Shown: one piece after another, positions 42,303-51,475 of the stretch
Position numbering within the stretch: position 1 is the first letter of the stretch
Layout of the letters: every line of letters begins with the position of its first letter
Source: Haloechinothrix aidingensis
Lineage (GTDB): Bacteria > Actinomycetota > Actinomycetes > Mycobacteriales > Pseudonocardiaceae
NCBI RefSeq assembly: GCF_013450155.1
Contig: NZ_JACCKD010000003.1
Location: forward strand, 583,950 to 647,949
Direction of reading: 5' to 3'
DNA length: 64,000 nucleotides
Program-made: the position numbers and the translations under genes
Notes under the pieces: model-generated
Seen by the model: the letters and a program-made list of their open reading frames with translations, nothing else
Told to the model about the DNA's origin: nothing
Database searches by the model: none

Positions 42303-43967
42303 TCACTCGAGGAGGTTACCGCGTGCGAGCTCGACCAGCTCCCGGTAGCTGCCGTTGAACTCGTTCTTGTCCAGCGGGCTGTCGGTGTACTGCCAGATCG
42401 TGTGCTCGCCCCACCCCGGAGGGAGATCACCGACGTCGTCGGCGTAGCGCGCGATCCACAGCGGTACCGTCTCTTCGAACTCGTGCCGGCTACCCACGCA
42501 TCGATTCCACCACTTGGTGTTGGTGTAGAAGACGGGATAGCGGCCGGTGCGCTCGTAGTAGGTGTCGTGGAAGTCCTCGATCCACGTCACCATGGCGGAC
42601 TCGGTCATGCCGAAGCAGGTGGGCCCGTACGGGTTGAACTCGATGTCCAGCACACCGGGAAGCGTCTGCCCGTCGGCACTCCAAGCCCCGCCGTTGTCGA
42701 CGAAGAAGTTCGCCTGTGCCGCTCCGCTCGACTCGTCCGGAAGCGCGTAGTGGTAGGCACCGCGGATCATCCCGACGTCGCGCGCTCCGGCGTACTGGTG
42801 CGCGAAGTCCGAGTTGGTGAAGTCGGTGCCCTCGGTGGCCTTGATGTAAGCGAAGCGCTTGCCCTTGTCCCACCAGTGCTGCCAGTCCACGCGGCCCTGC
42901 CAGCCACTGACGTCGATGCCGTGCTGAACGACGGAGTCGTCCCCCTTCACCAGCTCGACAACGCTATCCGCGGCGCCCTGGAGCTGGTCAGCGATGTCCG
43001 GCGGGTCCTCGGTGCTCTCTTCCGTGGCGCCCTCGCCGTCGGCCGGTACGTCACCGGGCGGGTCCCCGTCCGCGTTCTCCGGCGCGGGCTCGCTCTCCTC
43101 CGGTCCGGACTCGACAGTGGCACCGCCGGTATCCGCGAGGGGTGGGACGGTGCGCTGGGGCAGCGCCAGTATCCTGGCGTCCTCTGGGCGGGGCTCGGCC
43201 TGCCATTCCAGCAGCGGCACCGGAATCTCGAATGCCTCGGACGTCTCCGCCAACCCACGCAGCGGCACCCGTAGCTCCCGATCGGCGAAGGAGCTCCCCT
43301 CCGGCAACGGCGCGGGCAGATCATCGGCGACCGACAGCGGCATCTCGACGGCCTCGGACGGCACCCGTTCGGCCTCGGACGGCACCGCTTCCGGCTCGAG
43401 CGGGCGCGCTGCCTCCGGAACCGGTGCGGTTTCCGGCTGCGGCAGCGCCAGTACCCTGGCCTCCTCCGGGCGGGGCTCGGCCTGCCACTCCAGCAGCGGT
43501 ACCGGAATCTCGGACGTCCCGGACGCCGACGCCAACCCGTCGACGGGCACCGGCAACTCCCGGTCGGCGAAGGAGCTCCCCTCCGGCAACGGCGCGGGCA
43601 GATCATCGGCAGCGGCCGCCAACCCGGCGAGCGGAACCTCGACGTCCTCCGGCGCCAGCGCTTCCGGTTCACGTGGCGGGTCCGGCAGTGGAGGCAACGT
43701 CACCTCGTCCTCGCGTATCGCACCGGAGGACTCTCTCGCTCGCTCGTATACACTCCGCCAGAACGCGCTGTCGTGCCGCCGTGACTCCGCTTCGTCCACC
43801 AGCTCCCCAGTTGCCGCGAACCCGGCGGGCGCCAGAAGCTCAGCCAGGTGCGCGGGGTCCGTGCCGGCGCGCTCGGGCACCACCGATGCCACCAGCGCGA
43901 TACCGGCGGCCGCAGCGAGCGCGTCACGCCAGAACGTACTCTCCTGCTGCCCGGGGTCTTGGGGCAT
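42303..43967 (-). CDS. GH25 muramidase with duplicated Pro/Glu-rich N-terminal linker
   Basis: The ATG at 43967 follows GGAGG, giving 554 residues. Residues ~348-554 are a Chalaropsis-type lysozyme: IDVSGWQG (catalytic Asp), KATEG, LDIEFN (Asp and Glu) and WIARYA. The first ~345 residues are acidic, Pro/Leu/Glu-rich and carry two copies of a 59-residue unit (121-179 and 215-273) with shared cores such as LPAPLPEGSSFADREL and EIPVPLLEWQAEPRP. The only hydrophobic segment (residues 15-30) is short and does not look like a standard signal peptide. It should hydrolyse peptidoglycan glycan if exported. Confidence 0.88.
   Translation of the reverse strand: MPQDPGQQESTFWRDALAAAAGIALVASVVPERAGTDPAHLAELLAPAGFAATGELVDEAESRRHDSAFWRSVYERARESSGAIREDEVTLPPLPDPPREPEALAPEDVEVPLAGLAAAADDLPAPLPEGSSFADRELPVPVDGLASASGTSEIPVPLLEWQAEPRPEEARVLALPQPETAPVPEAARPLEPEAVPSEAERVPSEAVEMPLSVADDLPAPLPEGSSFADRELRVPLRGLAETSEAFEIPVPLLEWQAEPRPEDARILALPQRTVPPLADTGGATVESGPEESEPAPENADGDPPGDVPADGEGATEESTEDPPDIADQLQGAADSVVELVKGDDSVVQHGIDVSGWQGRVDWQHWWDKGKRFAYIKATEGTDFTNSDFAHQYAGARDVGMIRGAYHYALPDESSGAAQANFFVDNGGAWSADGQTLPGVLDIEFNPYGPTCFGMTESAMVTWIEDFHDTYYERTGRYPVFYTNTKWWNRCVGSRHEFEETVPLWIARYADDVGDLPPGWGEHTIWQYTDSPLDKNEFNGSYRELVELARGNLLE
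43149..43607. repeat. Internal duplication in the GH25 gene
   Basis: Two 177-nt units (43431-43607 and 43149-43325), offset by 282 nt, encode the two near-identical 59-residue linker segments. The DNA is also highly similar, so the duplication is recent or maintained by gene conversion. Confidence 0.85.
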
Positions 43968-44050
43968 CGAACAGGTCCTCCACGGCGCCACCAGGACCAG
44001 TCGTGCCTCGCAGGCAGCGATTGACATGCTGTTTTACGGTCAGTGAAGTA

Positions 44051-44078
44051 TTCTTACCCACCTCGTACGCTTTGTCAC
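44051..44078 (-). promoter_or_regulatory. Weak candidate promoter for the GH25 gene
   Basis: On the minus strand GTGACA (44078-44073) and TAAGAA (44056-44051) are 16 nt apart, ~85 nt before the GH25 start codon in an unusually AT-rich stretch. The hexamers are only moderate matches. Confidence 0.3.
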
Positions 44079-44253
44079 TAGTTCGCGTGAAACTGCATTC
44101 ATTAAGTTGCGCACCGCACGAGGTCAAATCCACCGCGGCACCCGGTTTCGGAGCCATGCGCACGGTGCGGCAGACCTCATGCCGTTGTACAACGACAATG
44201 CCTGTGACCTGGCCTTCCGGTACGTAGCAGTGGTACGTACCTGCCGGTGGCCG

Positions 44254-45069
44254 CTACCGCTCGACCCCCTGCCGTTCCGAGAGCCACTTCCCCCCTTCGA
44301 GTACTGTCTTCAAACCCGAAAGGATCATGACCCATCCACCGCTGACGCTTTCCAGCATCTTGCTGTCCGGGCTGTCGAAACCGTCGTGGGTGATCGTTAG
44401 CTTGACGCCCAGCTCGGGCACCTCGGCCGGCTCGATGTCGAACGTGACCCTTGACCGCTCCTTGCACGCCTCCTCGAACTCCTCCTCGGAGTCGAACAGC
44501 TCACGATGCATCGGCTGGAGCGTGTGCCACGTGTAGGACAAGCGCTTGCCGGGCTCCGCCTCGAGAACCCGCTGACCGAGATCCTCGAACTCGCCGTCCG
44601 GCTGTGACTTCCACAGCACGGGCGAACCCACCTGCCAGTCCGACCGTGGCCCCGTGTTGCCCATGTAGACCTTGATGAACTCGGGATCGGTCAGCGCCTG
44701 GTACAGCTCCTCGGCAGTGGTCTGGATGTAGGTCACGTAGACGAACTCGGGTTTGCTCATGACAGTCCCTTCCAGTGAGTGTTTGAGGTGGGCCAGCGCG
44801 GCCATCCGTCCGCGCTCGTAGCGACTGATCCACCGTTCGGCGATCTGGTGAATGGGTACCGGGTTGAGGTAGTGCAGCTTCTGCCTGCCGTGCCACACCG
44901 TGGTCACGAGGCCGGCCACTTCCAGCACCGCGAGGTGCTTGCTCACCGACTGCCGCGCCATATCCAGTTCCGCGCACAGCTCCCGCAAGCTCTGACCGTT
45001 GCGGGTGTTGAGGCTGTCGAGCAGCTGTCGGCGACTGCTGTCGGCCAGCGCCTTGAACACCTCGTCCAT
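44254..45069 (-). CDS. ArsR helix-turn-helix fused to SRPBCC (AHSA1-like) domain
   Basis: The ATG at 45069 follows GAGG, giving 271 residues. Residues 1-95 are an ArsR winged helix: FKALADSSRRQLLDSL, ARQSVSKHLAVLEVAGLV, RQKLHYLNPVPI. Residues ~110-271 are a START/SRPBCC domain (FVYVTYIQTTAEELYQALTDPEF...GPRSDWQVGSPVLW...SGLKTVLEGG). These two domains are usually encoded as separate adjacent genes; here they are one chain. The SRPBCC pocket could sense a hydrophobic ligand and control DNA binding directly. Two strong inverted repeats just upstream (45081-45130) are the likely operators for autorepression. Confidence 0.9.
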   Translation of the reverse strand: MDEVFKALADSSRRQLLDSLNTRNGQSLRELCAELDMARQSVSKHLAVLEVAGLVTTVWHGRQKLHYLNPVPIHQIAERWISRYERGRMAALAHLKHSLEGTVMSKPEFVYVTYIQTTAEELYQALTDPEFIKVYMGNTGPRSDWQVGSPVLWKSQPDGEFEDLGQRVLEAEPGKRLSYTWHTLQPMHRELFDSEEEFEEACKERSRVTFDIEPAEVPELGVKLTITHDGFDSPDSKMLESVSGGWVMILSGLKTVLEGGKWLSERQGVER

Positions 45070-45080
45070 GAACCTCACCC

Positions 45081-45130
45081 AGTCATGCAGCCGTCTGGCT
45101 GCATGACTATTTACGCAGCCGCAAGGCTGC
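45081..45130. promoter_or_regulatory. Two tandem inverted repeats upstream of the ArsR-SRPBCC gene
   Basis: AGTCATGCAGCC (45081-45092) and GGCTGCATGACT (45097-45108) are exact complements around GTCT. A second, shorter copy of the core, GCAGCC-GCAA-GGCTGC, follows at 45115-45130. The AGTCATGCAGCC repeat begins 12 nt upstream of the start codon, so repressor bound there would cover the promoter and leader. Confidence 0.75.
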
Positions 45131-45217
45131 ATGTCAAGTGGATGAGTCACTCCGCGTCATGTACGGCTCCGGGTGAACGATCCCGCGGCGCTGTCCGACA
45201 CCCTGGATACCGCATAG

Positions 45218-45720
45218 GACCGTAGGGAGGACTCCGGCGAGGACAACGGGCCGGCGTGGATCGAACTCGTCACCGCGCACGGTAATCAACAGGTCCGTAC
45301 GTTCCTGCGCTTGCGGGAAGGCGAACTCTCCGTCAGCACCAACAGCGAGATACGCCGCGACCATGTGCTCACCATGCTTCGCTCACTGGCCCCGCGCATC
45401 CAGGTGACCGACGAGTCGAGGCAACCCTTGACGCGAAACCCGCAAGGCCTCCGAGTACGCAGCGGACCACCAGCACACCGGCGATCAACCGTTCGGCCAC
45501 CCCGATACCGGCATGGCCGCGATGCTGCACGAGTTCATCCGCGACTACGAGCGCAAATGGCTCGACGAGCCGCTGCCCGCCCTCGCCGGGCTCACCCCGC
45601 GCCAAGCCGCCAATGCGACTGCCGCCTTGGCCATGATGCGAACTGCTCGGTTGTTGCCGTCCGAGCCACCGCCCGTTCCGCGAACCATGCAGCTTGTTCT
45701 GGCCTGCCACCAGTGCGGTC
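45218..45720 (+). pseudogene. Broken plus-strand gene, C-terminal remnant
   Basis: In one frame (from ~45218, just after an in-frame TAG) the text reads WIELVTAHGNQQVRTFLRLREGELSVSTNSEIRRDHVL; in another (through 45513) it reads HPDTGMAAMLHEFIRDYERKWLDEPLPALAGLTPRQAAN. The second phrase recalls the C-terminal block common in SEC-C/TPR-type actinobacterial proteins (YExxWLDEPxPALxGLTPRxAA). The two pieces are in different frames with no intact start, so this is a decayed gene fragment. The family name is tentative. Confidence 0.6.
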
Positions 45721-45811
45721 AATGGCGCGCCGGGAATCCGTCAACGCGGTTCGCTTCGTCTCTCAGGTCCGATTACAAAGGCGGCCGAACGACCCCCGTG
45801 GTTTGCGTCGC

Positions 45812-46241
45812 TCAGGCGCACACAATTGCGCGAGTCCTACCAAGATCGCACCAATGACCGCCGAGAAGTGCTTGCCCCAGAAAAGGGGGGTACAGCGTCA
45901 ACATCGGGCCACTTGTCACGCGCACTCCCGGTTCGGTCCAGGTAAGTAAAGCGTCCTCTCGAGGCGATTCAATACGGACGCCTCGCACGGTTGATCGCGT
46001 CGTGCGAGGAACGTCCACAGTGATCAGTTGTTCATCACCACTGCGTAGCGTACATGTACCGGCGACCCCTGCCCCCGCAAGGAACCGGGTAGCTGTGTCG
46101 TCAGCGGGTATACCGATGCCGTCTTCGACCGCATCCCCCCGCAAACCGTGCGTATATAGACGCCGCCACCGTGAGCACGAGCAAGGTCGCTCCCACAGCT
46201 CGTAGCGTCCACCGCAGTACGAATCTAGTGCGCTCACTCAT
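45812..46241 (-). pseudogene. Membrane-anchored small protein, frameshifted in a six-G run
   Basis: An ATG at 46241 overlaps the upstream stop as ATGA and encodes RTRFVLRWTLRAVGATLLVLTVAAS, a single membrane anchor. The frame stops after 46 codons (46101). Reading one base out at the C6 run at 46135-46140 (GGGGGG on the coding strand) restores a long continuation: FAGDAVEDGIGIPADD then RFLAGAGVAGTCTLRSGDEQL and beyond to 45812. Loss or gain of one G in that run explains both readings. It may be a genuine frameshift or programmed/variable slippage. Confidence 0.55.
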
Positions 46242-46519
46242 CGATCACCCAGCGGTCGGCCGAAACCTTGCCAGAACTCCTCGGCTTCAGCTTCTTCATC
46301 CCCCGTCTCGTCGACCGCCTCGGTCTGCATGTGCTCAGCATCGAGTGCGTCGAGTTGCTCGGACATTTCCGTCAGGTTCAGCTCACCGATCCGTTCGGCA
46401 CTTCCTTCCAGTGCCTCACGATAAGCAGGAACGTCCCCGAGGCCCTGCCAGCCGATATTGCCGTCCCGCAGCTCCCGGCCCATCTCCCGCACCACGCGGT
46501 TATCACTGCAGGCCAACAT
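46238..46519 (-). CDS. Acidic protein of unknown function, possibly 5'-truncated
   Basis: From the ATG at 46519 there are 93 residues: IGWQGLGDVPAYREALEGSAERIGELNLT and a very acidic end (VDETGDEEAEAEEFW). The text upstream of this ATG is the 22-nt-period repeat, so an original N-terminus may have been replaced. Third-position GC is lower than in neighbouring genes. The stop overlaps the ATG of the frameshifted membrane-anchored gene, suggesting a former two-gene unit. Confidence 0.5.
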   Translation of the reverse strand: MLACSDNRVVREMGRELRDGNIGWQGLGDVPAYREALEGSAERIGELNLTEMSEQLDALDAEHMQTEAVDETGDEEAEAEEFWQGFGRPLGDR

Positions 46520-46532
46520 AGGGTGTTCAGGG

Positions 46533-46573
46533 GCCCGACACGCGGTGCCCATACGCCAGACACGCGGGGTCAC
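46533..46573. repeat. 22-nt-period repeat, locus 1
   Basis: Two units starting CGACACGCGGTGCCC and AGACACGCGGGGTC are spaced by 22 nt, between the acidic-protein ORF and the MFS transporter stop. The same unit recurs at 49653-49730 and 61901-61963. Confidence 0.7.
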
Positions 46574-47739
46574 TCGTGCGCGGGGGGCGCTCGCTTTACG
46601 GCTGACAACGTCCACGACGTGGCGAGCCATGCCAGCAGGCCGACCACGCTCAGCGCGGCCGCGACCGGGCGGTAGCCGGTGATGCCCGCCAGCCAGGCCG
46701 CAGCGACCGGCCCGGTCAACCCCACGACGCCCCAGCCGCTGAACACGATGCCGTACGCCGTGCCGAAGCGGGCCGGTGGTACCGCGACCGCTGTCGTCAA
46801 GGGGGTCAGCACGGACAGCGCACCGTACTGGGCGCCGAGCACCAGCAACGCGGCCAGCGACAGCCACGGGTGGTGGGACAGCGCCAGCACGAGACACGCA
46901 CCGACCAGGGCGGCGGCTGTAGCGTGCAGGGCGCGGGCCGTCCCGATCCGGTCGCAGGCCGGGCCCGCGATCAGCCGCCCGACGAAGTTGCCCGCGTTGA
47001 GCAGGGCGACGGCAATCGCAGCGAGTTCCGGACCTCCCGCGAATCGGCCGGCATGGGCGAAGGCGACCAGTGCGGGGGCGCACCCGAGGGCGAACAGCGC
47101 CCACAGCGCGGGTATCGCCACTTGGTGCCGGACAGCGGGACCGCTCGCCTCCGGCGCGGTGCGCGTATCTGGTGTCGAACCCGGTAGCAGGACCGCGGCA
47201 AGGATCAACGTGACACCGAGCATGGCTGCCAGCGCGGCGAACGTTCCCGCACGGCCGACCATGACGAGCAACCGGTCGGCCACCGGGGCCAGCACGACGG
47301 CGCCGGCAGCGTAGGCGCTGACCACCAGTGCGACCGCCATACCTCGCCTGGTCGCGACGGTCGTGGCTACCCGCACGGCCGTGGCATACCCCGTCCCCGT
47401 GGCCGCGCCGAGCAGTACGCCGAACCCGAGGACCAGGACCGGCACCGACGAGGCGGCGGCGCTGACCGCGAGGCCCGCGACGACACCGGCTGCGCTCAGC
47501 AGCGCGAGCCCGCGGGGTGCGACGCGGTCGGCGATGCGGCCTCCCGCGAGCACGCCCACGGTGAACAAGGCCAGCCCCACGGCGATCACCACGCTCAGCG
47601 CCGTGTCGGAGGCACCGAGCTCCGCTGCCAGCCGGCCGGTGAAGGTGTCCCAGATGAACAGCGGGCTCACCGCCAGATCCAGCAGGACAGCTCCCGCCAG
47701 CGCACGCGCATTCCCACTCCGGCTCATCCGCTCATGCAT
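46570..47739 (-). CDS. MFS transporter
   Basis: The 389 residues from the ATG at 47739 show about 12 membrane helices. The loop between helices 2 and 3 has the MFS pattern [12 protein letters not shown], and the second half has the related [14 protein letters not shown]. The arrangement resembles the OFA (oxalate/formate antiporter-like) branch. Substrate is unknown. The last 4 nt overlap the 22-nt repeat. No regulator is adjacent. Confidence 0.85.
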   Translation of the reverse strand: MHERMSRSGNARALAGAVLLDLAVSPLFIWDTFTGRLAAELGASDTALSVVIAVGLALFTVGVLAGGRIADRVAPRGLALLSAAGVVAGLAVSAAASSVPVLVLGFGVLLGAATGTGYATAVRVATTVATRRGMAVALVVSAYAAGAVVLAPVADRLLVMVGRAGTFAALAAMLGVTLILAAVLLPGSTPDTRTAPEASGPAVRHQVAIPALWALFALGCAPALVAFAHAGRFAGGPELAAIAVALLNAGNFVGRLIAGPACDRIGTARALHATAAALVGACLVLALSHHPWLSLAALLVLGAQYGALSVLTPLTTAVAVPPARFGTAYGIVFSGWGVVGLTGPVAAAWLAGITGYRPVAAALSVVGLLAWLATSWTLSAVKRAPPAHE

Positions 47740-47874
47740 ACCGCAGGTCCAAGACCGGAGGACATGCCCGGTGGACTCGCCCGCTGCTACTCGACGGGCA
47801 CGGCTTCGGGGTCGACATCAGCCGGACTGCACGCACCCGCACGAGGTCGGATTCGCCCGTACCTGTCGCGGCCG

Positions 47875-48171
47875 TCAGCCGCCGGCCATCGCACCGACCA
47901 CCAGGAACGGCTCCTTGCCGGAGACGACGGGCTCCGGCAACGGAGCGTCGGGCGGCTCGTGCGAGAGGTCCTGCTCGCACGCGAAGAACCGCACGTAGGC
48001 ACGGCGCTTGCCGGTCTCGTGGTCCCGCAGGGTGCCGCGCAGCGCCGGGAAGCGCGCCTCGAGGGCGTCGATCACCGTGCGCTGGCTGGCCTGGCCGTCG
48101 AGGTCGAGCCCGACCTCCCCGTCGATATGCGCGAGCCTGCGCAGCTGGGTCGGCAGTACGACACGGATCAT
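47875..48171 (-). CDS. MoaD/ThiS-like ubiquitin-fold protein
   Basis: The ATG at 48171 overlaps the BNR gene stop as ATGA, giving 98 residues. It has the beta-grasp pattern ([40 protein letters not shown]) and ends AGG, the diglycine tail that in MoaD/ThiS is adenylated and thiocarboxylated. The remaining middle section ([15 protein letters not shown]) is an extra loop. No E1-like or molybdopterin gene is adjacent, so its partner is probably the beta-propeller protein encoded just upstream. Confidence 0.8.
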   Translation of the reverse strand: MIRVVLPTQLRRLAHIDGEVGLDLDGQASQRTVIDALEARFPALRGTLRDHETGKRRAYVRFFACEQDLSHEPPDAPLPEPVVSGKEPFLVVGAMAGG

Positions 48172-49283
48172 GGCAACGTCTGCACCTCCACGGACAGTAC
48201 GGGCGGCAGGTCTCGCACGATCGGTTCCCAGCTGTCCCCGGCGTCGGCGGAGGCGTACACCTGACCACCGGTGGTGCCGAAGTACACCCCGCACTCGTCG
48301 AGGCCATCGACGGCCATCGCGTCCCGCAGCACGTTCACATACGCGTGCCGCTGCGGCAGGCCGGTGGTCAGCGCCTCCCACTCGTAGCCGCCGGTGCGGC
48401 TGCGGTAGACGCGCAGTTTGCCTTCCGGCGGGTAGTGCTCGGCGTCGCTCTTGATCGGCACCACGTAGATCGTGTCCGGTTCGTGGCTGTGCACGGCGAT
48501 GGGGAAGCCGAAGTCACTCGGCAGGTCGCCGCTGATCTCGTACCAGGAGTCCCCGGCGTCGTCGCTGCGCATGACGTCCCAGTGCTTCTGCATGAACAGC
48601 ACGTCCGGACGTGACGGGTGTGTCGCTATGCGGTGCACGCAGTGCCCGACCTCGGCCTCGGGGGCGGGGATGCTTCCCGACTGCAGGCCCTTGTTGATCG
48701 GCTGCCATGTCTCGCCGGTGTCGTCGGTGCGGAACACCCCGGCAGCGGAGATCGCGATGGTCAACCGCTCCGCCTTGGTCGGATGCTGCACGATCGTGTG
48801 CAGGCACAGCCCGCCCGCCCCTGGTTGCCAGGACGAGCCCGAACCGTGCTCCCGCAGCCCACGCAGCTCCTGCCACGACGCGCCGCCGTCGGCCGATCGG
48901 AACAGCGCGGCGTCCTGCACGCCCGCGTACACGGTGTCCGGGTCCGTCAACGACGGTTCCAGGTGCCAGACACGGGTGAACTCCCACGGGCGAGCCGTGC
49001 CGTCGTACCACTGGTGCGTGCCGGGCACCCCCGCATAGCTGAAGTCGTTGCCCATCGTCTCCCAGCTCGAGCCGCCGTCGTCCGAGCGCTGGATCACCTG
49101 CCCGAACCAGGCCATGGACTGCGAGACGTACAGCCGGTCGGGATCGGCGGGTGAGCCGGCCACGTGGTAGACCTCCCAGCCGCCGAAGAGCGGGCCGTCG
49201 ACCCGCCATCGATCGCGCTTGCCATCCGAGGTAAGCACGAACGCTCCCTTGCGCGTGCCTACCAGTACTCGTACCGCGCTCAT
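48168..49283 (-). CDS. Asp-box (BNR) beta-propeller protein
   Basis: The ATG at 49283 follows GGAG, giving 371 residues without a signal peptide. At least five Asp-box blocks are visible ([40 protein letters not shown]), as in sialidase-type and Vps10-like six- or seven-bladed propellers. The catalytic Arg triad of true sialidases is not obvious, so it is probably a non-enzymatic or differently acting propeller. It is translationally coupled to the ubiquitin-fold gene downstream; this pairing recurs in bacteria but its job is unknown. Confidence 0.85.
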   Translation of the reverse strand: MSAVRVLVGTRKGAFVLTSDGKRDRWRVDGPLFGGWEVYHVAGSPADPDRLYVSQSMAWFGQVIQRSDDGGSSWETMGNDFSYAGVPGTHQWYDGTARPWEFTRVWHLEPSLTDPDTVYAGVQDAALFRSADGGASWQELRGLREHGSGSSWQPGAGGLCLHTIVQHPTKAERLTIAISAAGVFRTDDTGETWQPINKGLQSGSIPAPEAEVGHCVHRIATHPSRPDVLFMQKHWDVMRSDDAGDSWYEISGDLPSDFGFPIAVHSHEPDTIYVVPIKSDAEHYPPEGKLRVYRSRTGGYEWEALTTGLPQRHAYVNVLRDAMAVDGLDECGVYFGTTGGQVYASADAGDSWEPIVRDLPPVLSVEVQTLP

Positions 49284-49499
49284 GTGCGCTCCTTCCACTC
49301 CTGAAGAGGTGGCCTCGCAGTGTTGACTTCCGCCGCGCACAAGACTCATCGCGCGCGGGACGGAATCGTTTCAGAATCCACCGCAGCGAGATGCCCCCGT
49401 CGGTGTTCGCTCCCGCCCGGCGGATCACGCGCCACCCCGCAGCGGCGGGCCTGATCGACCCCGCACACACCTGGCGACGCGTCGTTCGCCCGGATCGGC

Positions 49500-49622
49500 T
49501 CAGGCAGCGACGCCCACCAGCGGTTCGGTCCGCAGGTGGTAGCGCCGCTGGCGACCGGATACCTCTTCGGAGATCAGCTCGGCCCGGCGCAGCACGCCGA
49601 GGTGTTCGGAGGCGGAACCAGA
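49500..49622 (-). pseudogene. ArsR regulator fragment (C-terminal 40 residues)
   Basis: The text SEHLGVLRRAELISEEVSGR then RRYHL is the recognition helix and wing of an ArsR regulator. The part that should precede it (first helices and start) is missing, and the sequence directly upstream passes into the 22-nt-period repeat within ~30 nt. It ends with a normal stop. This looks like a truncation at the repeat. Confidence 0.75.
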
Positions 49623-49652
49623 GCCCCATGCAACATCTCTGCCGCAACACTC

Positions 49653-49730
49653 AACTCGGAGTGCCATGACGGCCGACACGGGGTGTCCCAACGCCCAACT
49701 CGGAGTGCCGTGGCAGCCGACACGGGGTGA
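49653..49730. repeat. 22-nt-period repeat, locus 2
   Basis: Four units alternate: CAACTCGGAGTGCC, CGACACGGGGTGTC, CAACTCGGAGTGCC, CGACACGGGGTGAC, each starting 22 nt after the previous one. It lies between the truncated ArsR gene and the ilvD stop. Confidence 0.8.
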
Positions 49731-49765
49731 CGAGAGGCCCGGCACGGCCCGGTCCCGGGGCGTGC

Positions 49766-51475
49766 TCAGCCGCACGTCGCTCCGTTGGCCGCTGAGGTGA
49801 CCATGCGTGCGTACCTGCCGAGGACCCCGCGGTAGGTCCCGGACTCGCGTGGCGTGTGGCGCTCCTTCCGTCGCGCCAGCTCCTCGCCGTCGACGAGCAG
49901 GTCGAGGGTGCCGCTGTGCAGGTCGAGGCGGACCTGGTCGCCGTCCTGCGCCAGGGCGATGGGACCGGTGTCGGCGGCCTCGGGCGCGACGTGCCCCACG
50001 CACAGGCCGGTGGTGCCGCCGGAGAACCGCCCATCGGTGAGCAGCAGGACATCCTTGCCGAGGCCGGCCCCCTTGATGGCGCCGGTGATCGCCAGCATCT
50101 CCCGCATGCCCGGTCCGCCTCTCGGCCCTTCGTAGCGGATGACGACGACATCGCCCGCGGAGATGGTTCCGGCGGCGAACGCGTCCATCGCGGCGCTTTC
50201 CCCGTCGAACACCCGCGCGGGTCCGGCGAACTCGGTACCTTCGTATCCGGCCGATTTCACCACCGCCCCATCCGGAGCAAACGATCCGTTCAGGACGGTG
50301 ATACCGCCGGTGGGATGGATGGGGTCGTCCGGCGGGCGCAGCACGGTGCCGTCGGGACACGGCGGATCGATCTCGGCGAGGTTCTCCGCGAGCGTGCGAC
50401 CGGTGACCGTCAGCGCATCTCCGTGTACGAGCCCGGCGTCCAGCAACGCCTTCATCACCACCGGGATCCCGCCGACGCGGTCGACGTCGACCATGACGTG
50501 CCTGCCGAACGGCCGTACATCGGCCAGGTGCGGCACGCGGGCATTGATCCGCGCGAAGTCATCCAGGGACAGCTCGACCTCGGCTTCACGGGCGATCGCG
50601 AGCAGGTGCAGGACAGCGTTCGTCGAACCCCCGAGCGCCATCACCACAGCGACGGCGTTCTCGAACGCTTCCCGGGTCAGGATGTCCCTTGCCGTGATGT
50701 CCCTGGTGAGGAGCTCGACAACTGCCCTGCCCGCTTCACGCGCATGTACCGAGCGACGCCGGTCCGTCGCCGGTGGTGCGGCGCTGCCCGGCAGCGACAT
50801 ACCCAGCGCCTCGCCCACGCTGGCCATGGTGTTGGCGGAGTACATGCCGGCGCACGCGCCCTCGCTCGGGCAGTAGCCGCGTTCGATCGCCTCGACGTCG
50901 TCGCGCGACATCAGGCCGCGCGAGCACGCCCCGACGGCTTCGAAGGCATCCACGATGGTGACCTGCCGTCGTGTGCCGTCCGATGTGGTGACCAGGCCCG
51001 GCTGCGCCGTGCCCGCGTAGCAGAACACGCTCGCCAGGTCCAGCCTCGCTGCGGCCATCAGCATCCCGGGAAGCGACTTGTCGCAGCCTGCGAGCAGCAC
51101 CGATCCGTCCATGCGCTCGGCTTCCATGACCGTCTCGACGCTGTCGGCGATCACCTCGCGGGACACCAACGAGAAGTGCATGCCGCGGTGCCCCATCGAG
51201 ATACCGTCGCTGACGGAGATGGTTCCGAACTCCAGCGGGTATGCGCCCGCCGCGTGCACCCCGTCCTTCACGGCGCCTGCGAGCCGGTCGAGACTCAGAT
51301 TGCACGGCGTGATCTCGTTCCAGGACGATGCGACACCGACCTGGAACTTGGCCAGGTCAGCATCCCCGAGCCCGGCAGCCCTGAGCAGGCCACGCGCCGC
51401 AGTCTTGTCCAACCCTTCGGTCACCTCGCCACTGCGAGGGCGCACGGCAGGCGTGTCAGGAGTCGTCGGCACCAT
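49766..51475 (-). CDS. ilvD: Dihydroxy-acid dehydratase
   Basis: The ATG at 51475 follows GGAGGG, giving 569 residues, the normal length. Iron-sulfur and active-site motifs are present: [23 protein letters not shown] (Cys ligands), and [10 protein letters not shown]. It dehydrates 2,3-dihydroxy-isovalerate and -methylvalerate to 2-oxo acids in valine/isoleucine synthesis and feeds pantothenate. The start overlaps the end of the BASS transporter gene by 20 nt, an unusual context for ilvD, which is normally near ilvBNC. The C-terminal end ([10 protein letters not shown]) is slightly extended. Confidence 0.95.
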   Translation of the reverse strand: MVPTTPDTPAVRPRSGEVTEGLDKTAARGLLRAAGLGDADLAKFQVGVASSWNEITPCNLSLDRLAGAVKDGVHAAGAYPLEFGTISVSDGISMGHRGMHFSLVSREVIADSVETVMEAERMDGSVLLAGCDKSLPGMLMAAARLDLASVFCYAGTAQPGLVTTSDGTRRQVTIVDAFEAVGACSRGLMSRDDVEAIERGYCPSEGACAGMYSANTMASVGEALGMSLPGSAAPPATDRRRSVHAREAGRAVVELLTRDITARDILTREAFENAVAVVMALGGSTNAVLHLLAIAREAEVELSLDDFARINARVPHLADVRPFGRHVMVDVDRVGGIPVVMKALLDAGLVHGDALTVTGRTLAENLAEIDPPCPDGTVLRPPDDPIHPTGGITVLNGSFAPDGAVVKSAGYEGTEFAGPARVFDGESAAMDAFAAGTISAGDVVVIRYEGPRGGPGMREMLAITGAIKGAGLGKDVLLLTDGRFSGGTTGLCVGHVAPEAADTGPIALAQDGDQVRLDLHSGTLDLLVDGEELARRKERHTPRESGTYRGVLGRYARMVTSAANGATCG

